A stretch of 64,000 nt of DNA from Bog-756 sp963753905. GTDB lineage: Bacteria > Actinomycetota > Acidimicrobiia > Acidimicrobiales > RAAP-2. The notes below the pieces were generated by a model. The model saw only the letters and a list, made by a program, of their open reading frames with translations, did no database searches and was not told the origin of the DNA. The DNA lies in contig CAVWDZ010000001.1 in the NCBI GenBank assembly GCA_963753905.1, positions 1,054,001 through 1,118,000 of the forward strand, in the 5' to 3' direction. The number at the start of each line of letters is the position of its first letter. The stretch's first letter is position 1. Shown piece after piece: positions 23,217-31,491 of the stretch. A program made the position numbers and the translations under genes.

Positions 23217-24134
23217 ATGCAACTCGGATTCGTCGGGCTCGGGGCCATGGGCCTGCCCATGATCCGCCATCTGCTCGAAGCGGGGCACCAGGTGACCGTG
23301 GCGTCGCGGAGCCCCGGCCCGGTCCAACGCGCCGTCTCACTCGGTGCCGTCGACGGTGGTTCCCCGGCCGGCGTAGCAGGAGCCGGCGAGGTCGTCTTCC
23401 TCTGCGTGCCGAGCTCCCCGCAGGTGGTCGAGGTGGTGTCGGCGATGCTCCCGTCCCTGGGTCCGGGCAAGGTGGTCGTCGACTGCTCGACCATCGACCC
23501 CGATGTGACCCGGGAGCAGCACGCGATCGTGACCGACACCGGTGCAGAGTTCCTCGACGCCCCCCTCTCCGGGGGAACGGCGGGGGCGGAGGCGGGAACG
23601 CTGACCCTGATGGTCGGGGGGGAGGAGGCGACGCTGGCACGCGTCCGACCGGTGCTCGACGCCTTCGCCGCACGCATCGTCCACGTCGGTGGCCCGGGGA
23701 TGGGACAGGTCGTCAAGCTCTGCAACAACCTGATCTACGCCGCGCAGATGCTGGCCACAGCCGAAGCGACCGCGATGGCGATCAAGTCCGGCGTGGACCT
23801 CGTCAAGTTCCACGACGTCCTGACCCACGCCACCGGCGACTGCGTGGCGGTGCGCACGCGGCTGCCGGTGCCGGGCGTGCTGCCGGAGAGCCCTGCCTCC
23901 AACGGGTGGCGCCCGGGCTTCATGACCGACCTGATGGCAAAGGACCTCGACCTCGCCCTTGCCTACGGCGCCCGCGCCGGTGTGCCCCTCATGTCGACTG
24001 CCACGGTCCGACAGTCCCTTACCGCGGCGACCGTGGCCGGGTACGGGCGGGAGGACTTCTCGTCGTTGGCCAAGGTCCTCTTCGCCCTTTCGGGTCTCGG
24101 CCAGGACCTCTCCGGTCCCGGCCGGGAGACGTGA
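23217..24134 (+). CDS. Beta-hydroxyacid dehydrogenase (HIBADH / tartronate semialdehyde reductase family)
   Basis: A 305-residue NAD(P)-dependent enzyme. The N-terminal motif is GFVGLGAMGLPM, the substrate loop is DAPLSGGTAGAEAGTLT and the catalytic Lys is K167 in GQVVKLCNN. The family interconverts short semialdehydes and hydroxyacids, for example tartronate semialdehyde and glycerate, and includes sulfolactaldehyde reductase. ATG 23217 is chosen because GAGGAGG lies 7 nt upstream; 23202 is too close. The stop overlaps the start of the aldolase-like gene. In this operon it would plausibly reduce a three-carbon product of the aldolase. Confidence 0.92.
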   Translation: MQLGFVGLGAMGLPMIRHLLEAGHQVTVASRSPGPVQRAVSLGAVDGGSPAGVAGAGEVVFLCVPSSPQVVEVVSAMLPSLGPGKVVVDCSTIDPDVTREQHAIVTDTGAEFLDAPLSGGTAGAEAGTLTLMVGGEEATLARVRPVLDAFAARIVHVGGPGMGQVVKLCNNLIYAAQMLATAEATAMAIKSGVDLVKFHDVLTHATGDCVAVRTRLPVPGVLPESPASNGWRPGFMTDLMAKDLDLALAYGARAGVPLMSTATVRQSLTAATVAGYGREDFSSLAKVLFALSGLGQDLSGPGRET

Positions 24135-24898
24135 CCGTGGCCGACCGGTCCACCCGCACCCCCGCCCTGATCCTGGCGGCGGACCACCGGGCGAGGGGCG
24201 TCGCCACGATCGAGGGCTACGGCGACTACCTGGCCGCCCTCGAGGCCGCCCTGCCCCACTGCGACGGCATCCTGGCCACCGTGCAACCCCTCTCCGACCT
24301 GGCGGCCGCCGGGTCGCTGCGGCGCGATCAGCGGACGTACCTCTCGATCAACCGGACCGGGTTGGCCGGATCGGCCTTCGAGCTGGACGACAGGCTGGTG
24401 GCCAGCGTGGACCGGGCTGCCCGCGATGGCTGGACCGGCGTCAAGCTCATGACCCGGATCGCCATGGACGACCCGAACGGGGCGGCGGCGCTCGAGCTCC
24501 TCGGACAGGTGTTGGAGGAAGCGGCGACCGCCGGTCTCGACGCGCTCATCGAGCCGGTGTTCTGGCGAGAGGGCCGGATGTCGCGCCAGATCGAGGACGT
24601 GGTGACCGCGGCGGTGATCGCCCACGATCTCGGGGCACCACTGCTCAAGGTGCCCGTCCCCGAGGCGAGCCCGGGAGCCGAGCGGGCCGATGCGGTCCAC
24701 CGGGTGGTGTCCGGCGTGGGCGTCCCCGTGCTGTTCTTGGGCGGGCCACGGCGCGAGGAGGGCGAGGATGTGCTGGTGATCGCCCGGGACGTGCGGGAGG
24801 GGGGCGGTGCGGGCCTGGCGGTGGGTCGTGCCGTCCTCGAGGATCCAAATCCGGCCGACGTGGCCGAACAGCTGGCTGCGATCGTCCACCGGAGGTGA
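24131..24898 (+). CDS. Class I aldolase-like TIM barrel protein (Cgl0159-like)
   Basis: A 255-residue protein resembling the DeoC/LacD/DhnA class of Schiff-base aldolases. The features AADHRARG, NRTGLAGSAFELDDR and GVKLMTRI match, as I recall them, the Cgl0159-like family found beside inositol genes in Corynebacterium. Two lysines (GVKLM and PLLKVPV) are candidates for the Schiff base. GTG 24131 overlaps the dehydrogenase stop, and its stop overlaps the kinase start, so expression is coupled in fixed ratio. The substrate is unknown; a phosphorylated keto-sugar made by the downstream kinase is the simplest guess. Confidence 0.72.
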   Translation: MTVADRSTRTPALILAADHRARGVATIEGYGDYLAALEAALPHCDGILATVQPLSDLAAAGSLRRDQRTYLSINRTGLAGSAFELDDRLVASVDRAARDGWTGVKLMTRIAMDDPNGAAALELLGQVLEEAATAGLDALIEPVFWREGRMSRQIEDVVTAAVIAHDLGAPLLKVPVPEASPGAERADAVHRVVSGVGVPVLFLGGPRREEGEDVLVIARDVREGGGAGLAVGRAVLEDPNPADVAEQLAAIVHRR

Positions 24899-26292
24899 TC
24901 CTCACCCTCGATCTCGGAACCACGGTGACCAAGGCCGCGCTCTGGGAGCGGGACGGGATGGTCGACCGGGCCGAGGTCGTGCTCGACATCCGGAGCCCCG
25001 AGCCCGGATGGGCGGAGCAGGACGCGCGCCTGTGGTGGACGTCGGTCGTCGAGGCGTGCACGCGTTTGCGAGCGGGTGATCCTGCCCGGCTCGCGTCGGT
25101 CGAGGTGCTGGGGTGCACCGGCGCTCGTGAGTCCTTCGGCCTGTTCGACCCGTCCGGCGATCCGGTCGGTCCAGCGATCCTCTGGTCGGACAGCCGGGCC
25201 GGGTACGACGCGGCCCGGGGCGCGGTGTCGGTCGGGGCGAAGCTGGACTGGGTGGCGGTCCATCGACGCGCTGAGCTTGATGCCACCGCTTGGATCCTCG
25301 CGCCGCGCGACCTGGTGGTCTGGCGGCTCACCGGACAGGTGGCCACCGATCCCACGCTGGCGTCGCGCACCGGCCTCTACGAACGGGATGACCGGGTCTC
25401 GGCGACTGTGGGGGCAGCGGTTGCCGACCGCCTACCCCCGGTGGTCCCCTCGGGAGAGGTGACCGGTGCGCTCGAGCGCGCGGCAGCGGACGCACTCGGG
25501 CTGCGCGCCGGCGTGCCGGTGGTCATCGGGGCCGGCGACCGGCCGTGTGAGGTGCTCGGCACCGGGGCGACCCCGTCACGACCCATGGTGAGTTGGGGAA
25601 CGACCGCCAACGCGTCGGTGCCCGTGGCGGATCCGCCGTCGGAGCAGCCGGAGGGCATGGTGACGACGCGGGCGGCGGACGGGGGCTGGATCCTCGAGGG
25701 GGGAATCTCCGGAGCAGGATCGCTGCTCGCCTGGCTGGGACGGCTGTGCGGGCGCTCGCCGGCGACGCTCGCCGCGCTCGCAGGACGCTGCCCCCCGGGC
25801 GCCCGCGGGGTGACCGCACTTCCCTGGTTGGGTGGCGCCCGCGCACCCTGGTGGCGGCCCGAGGCGGGCGCCGCGTTCCTCGGGCTGGCTGACGCCCACG
25901 GACCGGCCGATCTGGCACGGGCGCTCTTCGAGGCGGTGGCCCGCGACGTCCAGCGGTGCCTCGAGGCGATGCCCGGGGGTCGGCCGCCAGGATCGCGCCT
26001 GAGCGAGCTGCAGTTGGCCGGAGGAGGCGCGGACTCGCCGGTCTGGGTCGAGGTGCTCACCGGGTGCACCGGCATCCCGGCGCGGCGTCGGCGATCGGGC
26101 CAGGCTGCGTCGGCCGGAGCGGCGCTGCTGGCAGCGGCCGCGGTCGGGCAGCAGTGGGACCTCGACGTGCTCGACCCGGTCGTGGCCCGCGCCGAGCCCG
26201 ACCCGGACACGGTGCGGCGGTACGCAGAGCTGCGGCCGGAGACCGATCGGATCGCATCCACGGTCATCACGCTCGACTTGCCGGGTGGCTAG
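24895..26292 (+). CDS. FGGY-family carbohydrate kinase
   Basis: A 465-residue sugar kinase. It opens with ILTLDLGTTVTKAALW, contains the AILWSDSRAG substrate motif and a SWGTTANASV phosphate motif, and ends with the adenosine site ELQLAGGGADSPVWVEVL. It shares family but not close sequence identity with the other FGGY kinase at 9380. GTG 24895 overlaps the aldolase-like stop (GTGA). Its place after an aldolase-like gene suggests that it phosphorylates the ketose or polyol that the aldolase then splits. Confidence 0.9.
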   Translation: MILTLDLGTTVTKAALWERDGMVDRAEVVLDIRSPEPGWAEQDARLWWTSVVEACTRLRAGDPARLASVEVLGCTGARESFGLFDPSGDPVGPAILWSDSRAGYDAARGAVSVGAKLDWVAVHRRAELDATAWILAPRDLVVWRLTGQVATDPTLASRTGLYERDDRVSATVGAAVADRLPPVVPSGEVTGALERAAADALGLRAGVPVVIGAGDRPCEVLGTGATPSRPMVSWGTTANASVPVADPPSEQPEGMVTTRAADGGWILEGGISGAGSLLAWLGRLCGRSPATLAALAGRCPPGARGVTALPWLGGARAPWWRPEAGAAFLGLADAHGPADLARALFEAVARDVQRCLEAMPGGRPPGSRLSELQLAGGGADSPVWVEVLTGCTGIPARRRRSGQAASAGAALLAAAAVGQQWDLDVLDPVVARAEPDPDTVRRYAELRPETDRIASTVITLDLPGG

Positions 26293-26365
26293 GCGCAGCC
26301 GGACGGTCCGTGCTCATCGGCGGAGGCTCCGAGCGCAACACCTCCGGCCGAGGAGCGTCTGAGGA

Positions 26366-26371
26366 TAGGGT
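26366..26371 (+). promoter_or_regulatory. -10 element (TAGGGT) for the MFS-LivF transporter gene
   Basis: TAGGGT is followed by 8 nt and ATG 26380, consistent with a leaderless start. No ribosome-binding site is seen between them. Confidence 0.38.
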
Positions 26372-26379
26372 TCCCTGCG

Positions 26380-28587
26380 ATGGCCGACCGGGTGGTGTTC
26401 GACTTCGCCGTTCCCGACGAGCTCCTGCAGGCAGTCGTGGCAAAGTCCGGCACCCAGGAGAGCGTCGCCGACCTGGCCATCATGCCCGGCACCGGAGAGG
26501 AAGGGAAGCCTCCTCCGCTGATGGGGATCCTTCGCCAATACGGGTTCGCCCCACTCGTGCTGCTCACCGCTGCAGCCATCGTGCCCGGCACATTCGGCAG
26601 CGGGATCACGATCATCGGCAGCAACCTCGAGCACTCGTTCCACATCCACGACGCGGCGCTCGGCGCCCTCGTCTTCGTCGCCGCGGTTGCCCAGCTGCTG
26701 TGGGCGGTGCCCCTCGCCCTCTGGGCCGACCGCGGCAGCCGCAAGGTGGTCGCGGGTGTGGCGCTGCTCGTCTTCTCATGCGTTGCACCCCTGATGGCCC
26801 TCGCCCCCAACGTCTGGTGGTTCACCTTCCTCTACCTGATCGCGTCGGTGGGTTTCAACGTCAGCCAGACCGTTCACAACTCGTACCTGTCAGATGCCTA
26901 TCCGACCGAAGCCCGCGGCCGCGTCTTCAGCTGGCACAACCTGTCCGACCCCCTGTCCAACACCATCGGCATCCTGGTGTTCGGGCTCGTGGTCACGATC
27001 GGGCACAATTGGCGATGGGGGATGTTGATCGCCCTCGCCGGAATCCCGATCGCTCTCTCGCTCTTCACCCTCCGGGAGCCGGAAAAGGGTCAGAACGAGT
27101 CGAGCAGCATCCTCAAGTCCTCGGGCATGGACGTCCACACCCAGCAGGAGGAGGCACCCAGGGTGCTGCTCGGGTCGGCGGTCACCCGCCTCCTGCGCAT
27201 CCGTTCGATCTACTTCGAGCTGGTGGCCGTCGCCATCCTCGGATTCGCCGGGACCGGTGGACCCCTGTTCGGCAGCCTCTACTTCGCCCGCCGGTGGGGC
27301 CTGGACACGGCCCAGCGGAGCGAGGTCTTTTCGATCATCAATCTCGCGGCGTTCGTGGGCTTGCCATTCGCGTACATCATCGGCGACCGGATGTTCCGCC
27401 GCGCCCCCGAGCGTCCGCTGGTCATCGCCGCAGGCTGCATCTCCGCGTACGGTGTGCTGCTCGTCACCTCGCTGTACATGCCCCACCTCTGGATGGTGGT
27501 CACCCTCCAGCTGCTCGCGCAGGCGGCCGTCTCCCCGCTCGCGATCTGCATCTTCCTCACCCTCGCCGCGACCGCGCCCGCAGAGATGCGCACCATCTGC
27601 TTCGCCATGTTCGGGGTCTACGCGCTCGTGTTCGGCGGGTTCGCGGGTGGCGTGCTCCTCGGCGCGGTCAGCGACGCCGTCGGGTACCTGCACGGTCCGA
27701 CCGTCGCGCTCACCCTGATCGGGCCGGTCTGCGTCCTCGGGGGGCTCATGCTGCTGATCGGCTCCCGATACGTGAGGCGGGACATCACCATGGTGATCGA
27801 GGACGTCCTCGAACGGCACGAAGAGGGACAGCGTCGCCAGGCCGGCGGTGGGCTCCCTGCGTTGCAGGTCCACAACCTCGACGTCTACTACGGGGCGAAC
27901 CAAGTGCTCTTCGGCGTGGACTTCGAGGTCGCCCAAGGGGAGATCGTCGCGCTGCTCGGCACCAACGGTGCGGGCAAGTCCACGCTCCTGCGCACCGTGG
28001 CCGGGCTCGAGCACCCCCATCGTGGGGTGATCCGGATCCAGGGGACAACCTGCACCTATCTCGAGCCCGAGCAGATCATCGATCGCGGGGTCGGACTCCT
28101 GCTCGGGGGGAAGATGACCTTCCCCGGGATGACCGTTCGTGACAACCTGCAGATCGGGGCGTACTCCCTCCGGCACCAGGGCACGCGGGCCCGGGCCTCG
28201 GTCGACGAGGCACTCGAGCTGTTTCCCGCCCTCGCCCCGCACCTGCACCAGCCGGCCGGGACCCTCTCGGGCGGCGAACAACAGATGCTCGCGCTCGCCC
28301 GGGTCATGATGACCAAACCCAGCCTGCTCCTCATCGACGAGCTGGCCCTGGGCCTTGCGCCGATGGTGGTGGACCACCTGATGGCCCTGGTGCGCGAAGC
28401 CAACGCACAAGGGGCGAGTGTCGTGCTGGTGGAGCAGAGCGTCAACCGGGCGATGACCATCGCCCAGCGCGCCGTCTTCCTCGAGCGGGGCGAGGTCCGC
28501 TTCGACGGGCCCATCGACGATCTGCTCGCACGCCCCGACCTCCTTCGCCCGGTCTTCCTCGGGTCGGTAGTGGACGGCCTCGGGTAG
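26380..28587 (+). CDS. MFS permease fused to a LivF-type ABC ATPase
   Basis: A 735-residue fusion. Residues about 50-475 form a Major Facilitator permease with roughly twelve membrane segments and a WADRGSRK loop between the second and third (the MFS motif A position). After a short Arg/Gln linker, residues about 487-735 form a complete LivF-like ATPase: Walker A GTNGAGKST (near residue 528), LSGGEQQ signature (near 629), Walker B LLLIDE and a C-terminal LARPDLLRPVFLG typical of LivF. LivH, LivM and LivG genes follow on the same strand and no separate LivF is present, so the ATPase half probably belongs to that ABC transporter. What the MFS half adds is unknown. Confidence 0.9.
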   Translation: MADRVVFDFAVPDELLQAVVAKSGTQESVADLAIMPGTGEEGKPPPLMGILRQYGFAPLVLLTAAAIVPGTFGSGITIIGSNLEHSFHIHDAALGALVFVAAVAQLLWAVPLALWADRGSRKVVAGVALLVFSCVAPLMALAPNVWWFTFLYLIASVGFNVSQTVHNSYLSDAYPTEARGRVFSWHNLSDPLSNTIGILVFGLVVTIGHNWRWGMLIALAGIPIALSLFTLREPEKGQNESSSILKSSGMDVHTQQEEAPRVLLGSAVTRLLRIRSIYFELVAVAILGFAGTGGPLFGSLYFARRWGLDTAQRSEVFSIINLAAFVGLPFAYIIGDRMFRRAPERPLVIAAGCISAYGVLLVTSLYMPHLWMVVTLQLLAQAAVSPLAICIFLTLAATAPAEMRTICFAMFGVYALVFGGFAGGVLLGAVSDAVGYLHGPTVALTLIGPVCVLGGLMLLIGSRYVRRDITMVIEDVLERHEEGQRRQAGGGLPALQVHNLDVYYGANQVLFGVDFEVAQGEIVALLGTNGAGKSTLLRTVAGLEHPHRGVIRIQGTTCTYLEPEQIIDRGVGLLLGGKMTFPGMTVRDNLQIGAYSLRHQGTRARASVDEALELFPALAPHLHQPAGTLSGGEQQMLALARVMMTKPSLLLIDELALGLAPMVVDHLMALVREANAQGASVVLVEQSVNRAMTIAQRAVFLERGEVRFDGPIDDLLARPDLLRPVFLGSVVDGLG

Positions 28588-28592
28588 CCCGG

Positions 28593-29522
28593 GTGTCGAT
28601 CCCCAGTTTCGTCCTGGTCCAAGGGGTCTCCACCGGTGTGGTCTACGGGCTCCTGGCCATGGGCCTGGTGCTCATCTACCGGGCCAACCGGGTGCTCAAC
28701 TTCGCCCAGGGACAGCTCGGGGTGGTCGGGGCGGTGTTCCTGGTCAAGTGCTATTACAACTTCGGGTTCAGCTACTGGTTCGCCCTGATCCTGGCTCTGG
28801 CCCTGGCCGTGGCCATCGGCTCGTTGTGCGAGCTGTTGCTGCGCCGCCTCAACGACCGCCCGCGGGTGTTGGTGATGGTGGCTACGATCGGGCTCAGCCA
28901 GGTGCTCTTCGTCTTCACCGCGCTGCCGTTCATCCGCCCGAGCAACCTGTTCCGGCCGTTCCCCGTCCCGTTCGACCTCAGCTTCACCATCGGCACGTAC
29001 ATCTTCAGTCCGGGACAGGTGATGGCGCTGGTGGTCGCACCGCTGGTGGCGTTGGGCCTGGTGGCGTTCGTCCGGTGGTCGCCCTGGGGACTCGCCATGC
29101 GGGCTACCACCGAGAACAGCGACTCCGCCAGGCTGTCGGGGGTCTGGGTCCGGCGTACCTCCAACGTGGCATGGATGCTCGCCGGGCTCCTGTCCGCCTT
29201 CACCGCCATCCTCGCCGCGCCGGGTCAGACGTCCTCCCTCACCCAGGTCCTCAGTCCCGAGCTGCTCTTGCTCGCGCTGACCGCCGCAATGGTGGGTGCC
29301 ATGGTCAACCTGACCGTGGCCTTCGTGGCTGCGGTCGGGGTGGGGGTCATCCAGGAGGTGCTGGTGTGGAACCTCTCCAGCACGGCCCAGGTCGATCTGA
29401 TCCTCTTCCTCATCGTGTCGGCGGTCCTGCTGGTCCGCATCGCCGCCCTCCAGTTCCGGGGATCGGGCGACGGGCTGACCACCTGGCGCGAAAGTTCGCC
29501 GCGCCACGGTACGCGCTCCTGA
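28593..29522 (+). CDS. Branched-chain amino acid-type ABC transporter permease (LivH-like)
   Basis: A 309-residue permease with eight or so membrane segments. LivH features are QGVSTGVVYGLLAMGLVLIYRANRVLNFAQGQLG near the N-terminus and the EAA-like loop GLAMRATTENSDSARLSGV near residue 185. GTG 28593 lies 5 bp after the stop of the fusion gene. It is one of two permeases of the Liv-type transporter; the ligand is not necessarily an amino acid, since this family also moves urea, amides and aromatic acids. Confidence 0.92.
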   Translation: MSIPSFVLVQGVSTGVVYGLLAMGLVLIYRANRVLNFAQGQLGVVGAVFLVKCYYNFGFSYWFALILALALAVAIGSLCELLLRRLNDRPRVLVMVATIGLSQVLFVFTALPFIRPSNLFRPFPVPFDLSFTIGTYIFSPGQVMALVVAPLVALGLVAFVRWSPWGLAMRATTENSDSARLSGVWVRRTSNVAWMLAGLLSAFTAILAAPGQTSSLTQVLSPELLLLALTAAMVGAMVNLTVAFVAAVGVGVIQEVLVWNLSSTAQVDLILFLIVSAVLLVRIAALQFRGSGDGLTTWRESSPRHGTRS

Positions 29523-29565
29523 CGCACTGCGACGCACGGTCGGGAGGACCGGCACGGTCCTGACC

Positions 29566-30594
29566 GTGGTGGTCGCCGCCCTCCTCCCACTGGTGGTCAG
29601 TACCGGACGGTCGTTCCTCATCTCGCAGATCTGCATCTACGCCATGATCGCCCTGTCGTTGACCGTGCTGACCGGCTGGGCAGGTCAGGTCTCGCTCGGA
29701 CAGTTCGGGCTGGTCGCCTGCGGGGCGCTGATGGCGACCCACCTCGGCACGAGCGTTCCCCTGGTCCTCCTCCTTCCGTTTGCCGGGGCGGTGACCGCGG
29801 TGATCGCGGTGCTGGTCGGCTTGCCCGCACTTCGGGTGCGCGGGCTCTACCTCGCGGTGAGCACGCTCGCGTTCAGTCTCTGGTTGATGGAGTCGGTCCT
29901 CTCGACGCCGTGCTGGAACCTGCCGCTGCTGGGCAAGCGCCTCTGCACCGGACTCCCGAACCCGCAGTCCACGCTGGTGGCCAGGCCGACGTTCTTGGGC
30001 ATCGGACTCGACTCGGAGCGCGCCTTCGCCTGGTTCAGTCTGGCGATCCTCGTCGCCACCGTCGGCATGGTCATGGTCTGGCGTGACCGCGGGGTGGCCC
30101 GGCGGTTGGTCGCCGTGCGCGACAACGAGACGGGTGCGGCGGCCCTGGGGCTCCCCCTCGCCCGCACCAAATTGCTGGCATTCGCACTCTCCGGGTTCAT
30201 CGCCGGGTACGCCGGGGTGTGTCTCGCGTTCGCCACGGAGCGCATCTCGACGACCACCTTCGATCCGACCCTCTCGATCCTGGTCGTCTCGATGGTGGTC
30301 ATCGGTGGGATGGATTCGGTCGCCGGAGCGGTGCTCGGCGCCCTCTACCTGGTCGGGCTGCCGGCGTTGGTCGGGACTACGCCGACCATCCAGTTCCTCA
30401 CCAGCGGCCTCGGTCTGCTGGCCTTCATCCTCTATCTCCCGGGCGGCCTGGCCCAGCTCCTCCACCGGTTCGGCGATCTGGTGGCGGATGGAGTCGTCCG
30501 CTTGCGCGCAGGTGGGTCTCGTGGATCCGGGACAGACGCCGCCACCCCGGACCCGGAACCGGCGCCGGTGCCGGCGGCGGGAGTCGCCACATGA
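29566..30594 (+). CDS. Branched-chain amino acid-type ABC transporter permease (LivM-like)
   Basis: A 342-residue permease with the LivM marks ALSLTVLTGWAGQVSLGQFG near the N-terminus and RRLVAVRDNETGAAALGL as the cytoplasmic EAA-type loop, followed by VVIGGMDSVAGAVLGA. The start is uncertain: the frame opens at 29479, but the first usual start codon is GTG 29566 (or 29569). The C-terminus carries a Pro/Ala-rich tail. It pairs with LivH; its stop overlaps the LivG start (ATGA at 30591). Confidence 0.9.
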   Translation: MVVAALLPLVVSTGRSFLISQICIYAMIALSLTVLTGWAGQVSLGQFGLVACGALMATHLGTSVPLVLLLPFAGAVTAVIAVLVGLPALRVRGLYLAVSTLAFSLWLMESVLSTPCWNLPLLGKRLCTGLPNPQSTLVARPTFLGIGLDSERAFAWFSLAILVATVGMVMVWRDRGVARRLVAVRDNETGAAALGLPLARTKLLAFALSGFIAGYAGVCLAFATERISTTTFDPTLSILVVSMVVIGGMDSVAGAVLGALYLVGLPALVGTTPTIQFLTSGLGLLAFILYLPGGLAQLLHRFGDLVADGVVRLRAGGSRGSGTDAATPDPEPAPVPAAGVAT

Positions 30595-31475
30595 GCGAAG
30601 CGCTCCCGCGGGACCACTCCGGGGGGCCGGCACGGCTCGAGGTCCGCGGCGTGGCCGTCCGATTCGGTGGCGTCCTGGCGCTCGACTTCGTCGATCTCGT
30701 CGCCGAGCCGGGGTGGATCGTCGGCCTCATCGGGCCGAACGGCTCCGGCAAGACGACCTTGCTCAACGTGATCTCCGGCCTGATCACCCCACGGGAGGGT
30801 TCGGTCGCTCTCGACGGCGTCGAACTCGACGGCTACCTGCCAGAGGAGCGGACCGGAATCGGGATCGTCCGGTCCTTCCAGGACTGCAGGCTCTTCCCCG
30901 ACCTGCAGGTGGAGGACGTCCTGCTGGTCGCCCTCGACGCCCAGCGGCCGGTGGGCGTGGCATCGTCGACGCTGCAGATGCCTTGGGCCCGCCACTCCGA
31001 GCGGTCCAAGCGCGCCGAGGTGGACGAAGTGATCGGGTCGTTCGGCATCGGGCCGTTCCGGCACCATCGCATCTCGGAGCTGTCGACCGGGACCAGGCGG
31101 GTGGTGGATCTTGCCTCCATCGTGCTGGCCCGACCTCGGCTCCTCCTGCTCGACGAACCGACCGCCGGGATCGCCCAGCGCGAGGCGGAGGCGTTCGTCC
31201 CGCTGCTGTCCCGGCTGCGCGATGTGGCCGACACCACCATCGTGCTCGTCGAGCACGATGTCCCGATGGTGTTCGAGCTGGCTACGAGGGTGGTGATGAT
31301 GGAGTCCGGCTCGGTGGTGTCCTCGGGGACCCCCGACGAGGTGGCACGTGACCCGCGGGCGGTTGCCGCCTACCTGGGTGCCAGCGACGCCGCGTTGTCG
31401 GTGTCGGGGGCGGCACCGGCCCGCGTGCGCGGACCGGAAGAGGCGGACGGGCCGACCCCGGCGAACGGGTCGTGA
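30591..31475 (+). CDS. Branched-chain amino acid-type ABC transporter ATPase (LivG-like)
   Basis: A 294-residue ATPase with Walker A GPNGSGKTT, Q-loop SFQDCRLF, Walker B LLLLDEPTAG and H-loop VLVEHD. The ABC signature is non-standard: ELSTGTRR in place of LSGGQ. The LivG-specific insertion between Q-loop and signature is present. ATG 30591 overlaps the LivM stop. It would form a heterodimer with the ATPase half of the MFS fusion. It ends 16 bp from the convergent dioxygenase gene. Confidence 0.9.
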   Translation: MSEALPRDHSGGPARLEVRGVAVRFGGVLALDFVDLVAEPGWIVGLIGPNGSGKTTLLNVISGLITPREGSVALDGVELDGYLPEERTGIGIVRSFQDCRLFPDLQVEDVLLVALDAQRPVGVASSTLQMPWARHSERSKRAEVDEVIGSFGIGPFRHHRISELSTGTRRVVDLASIVLARPRLLLLDEPTAGIAQREAEAFVPLLSRLRDVADTTIVLVEHDVPMVFELATRVVMMESGSVVSSGTPDEVARDPRAVAAYLGASDAALSVSGAAPARVRGPEEADGPTPANGS

Positions 31476-31491
31476 CCCGGACCCAGGGGGA

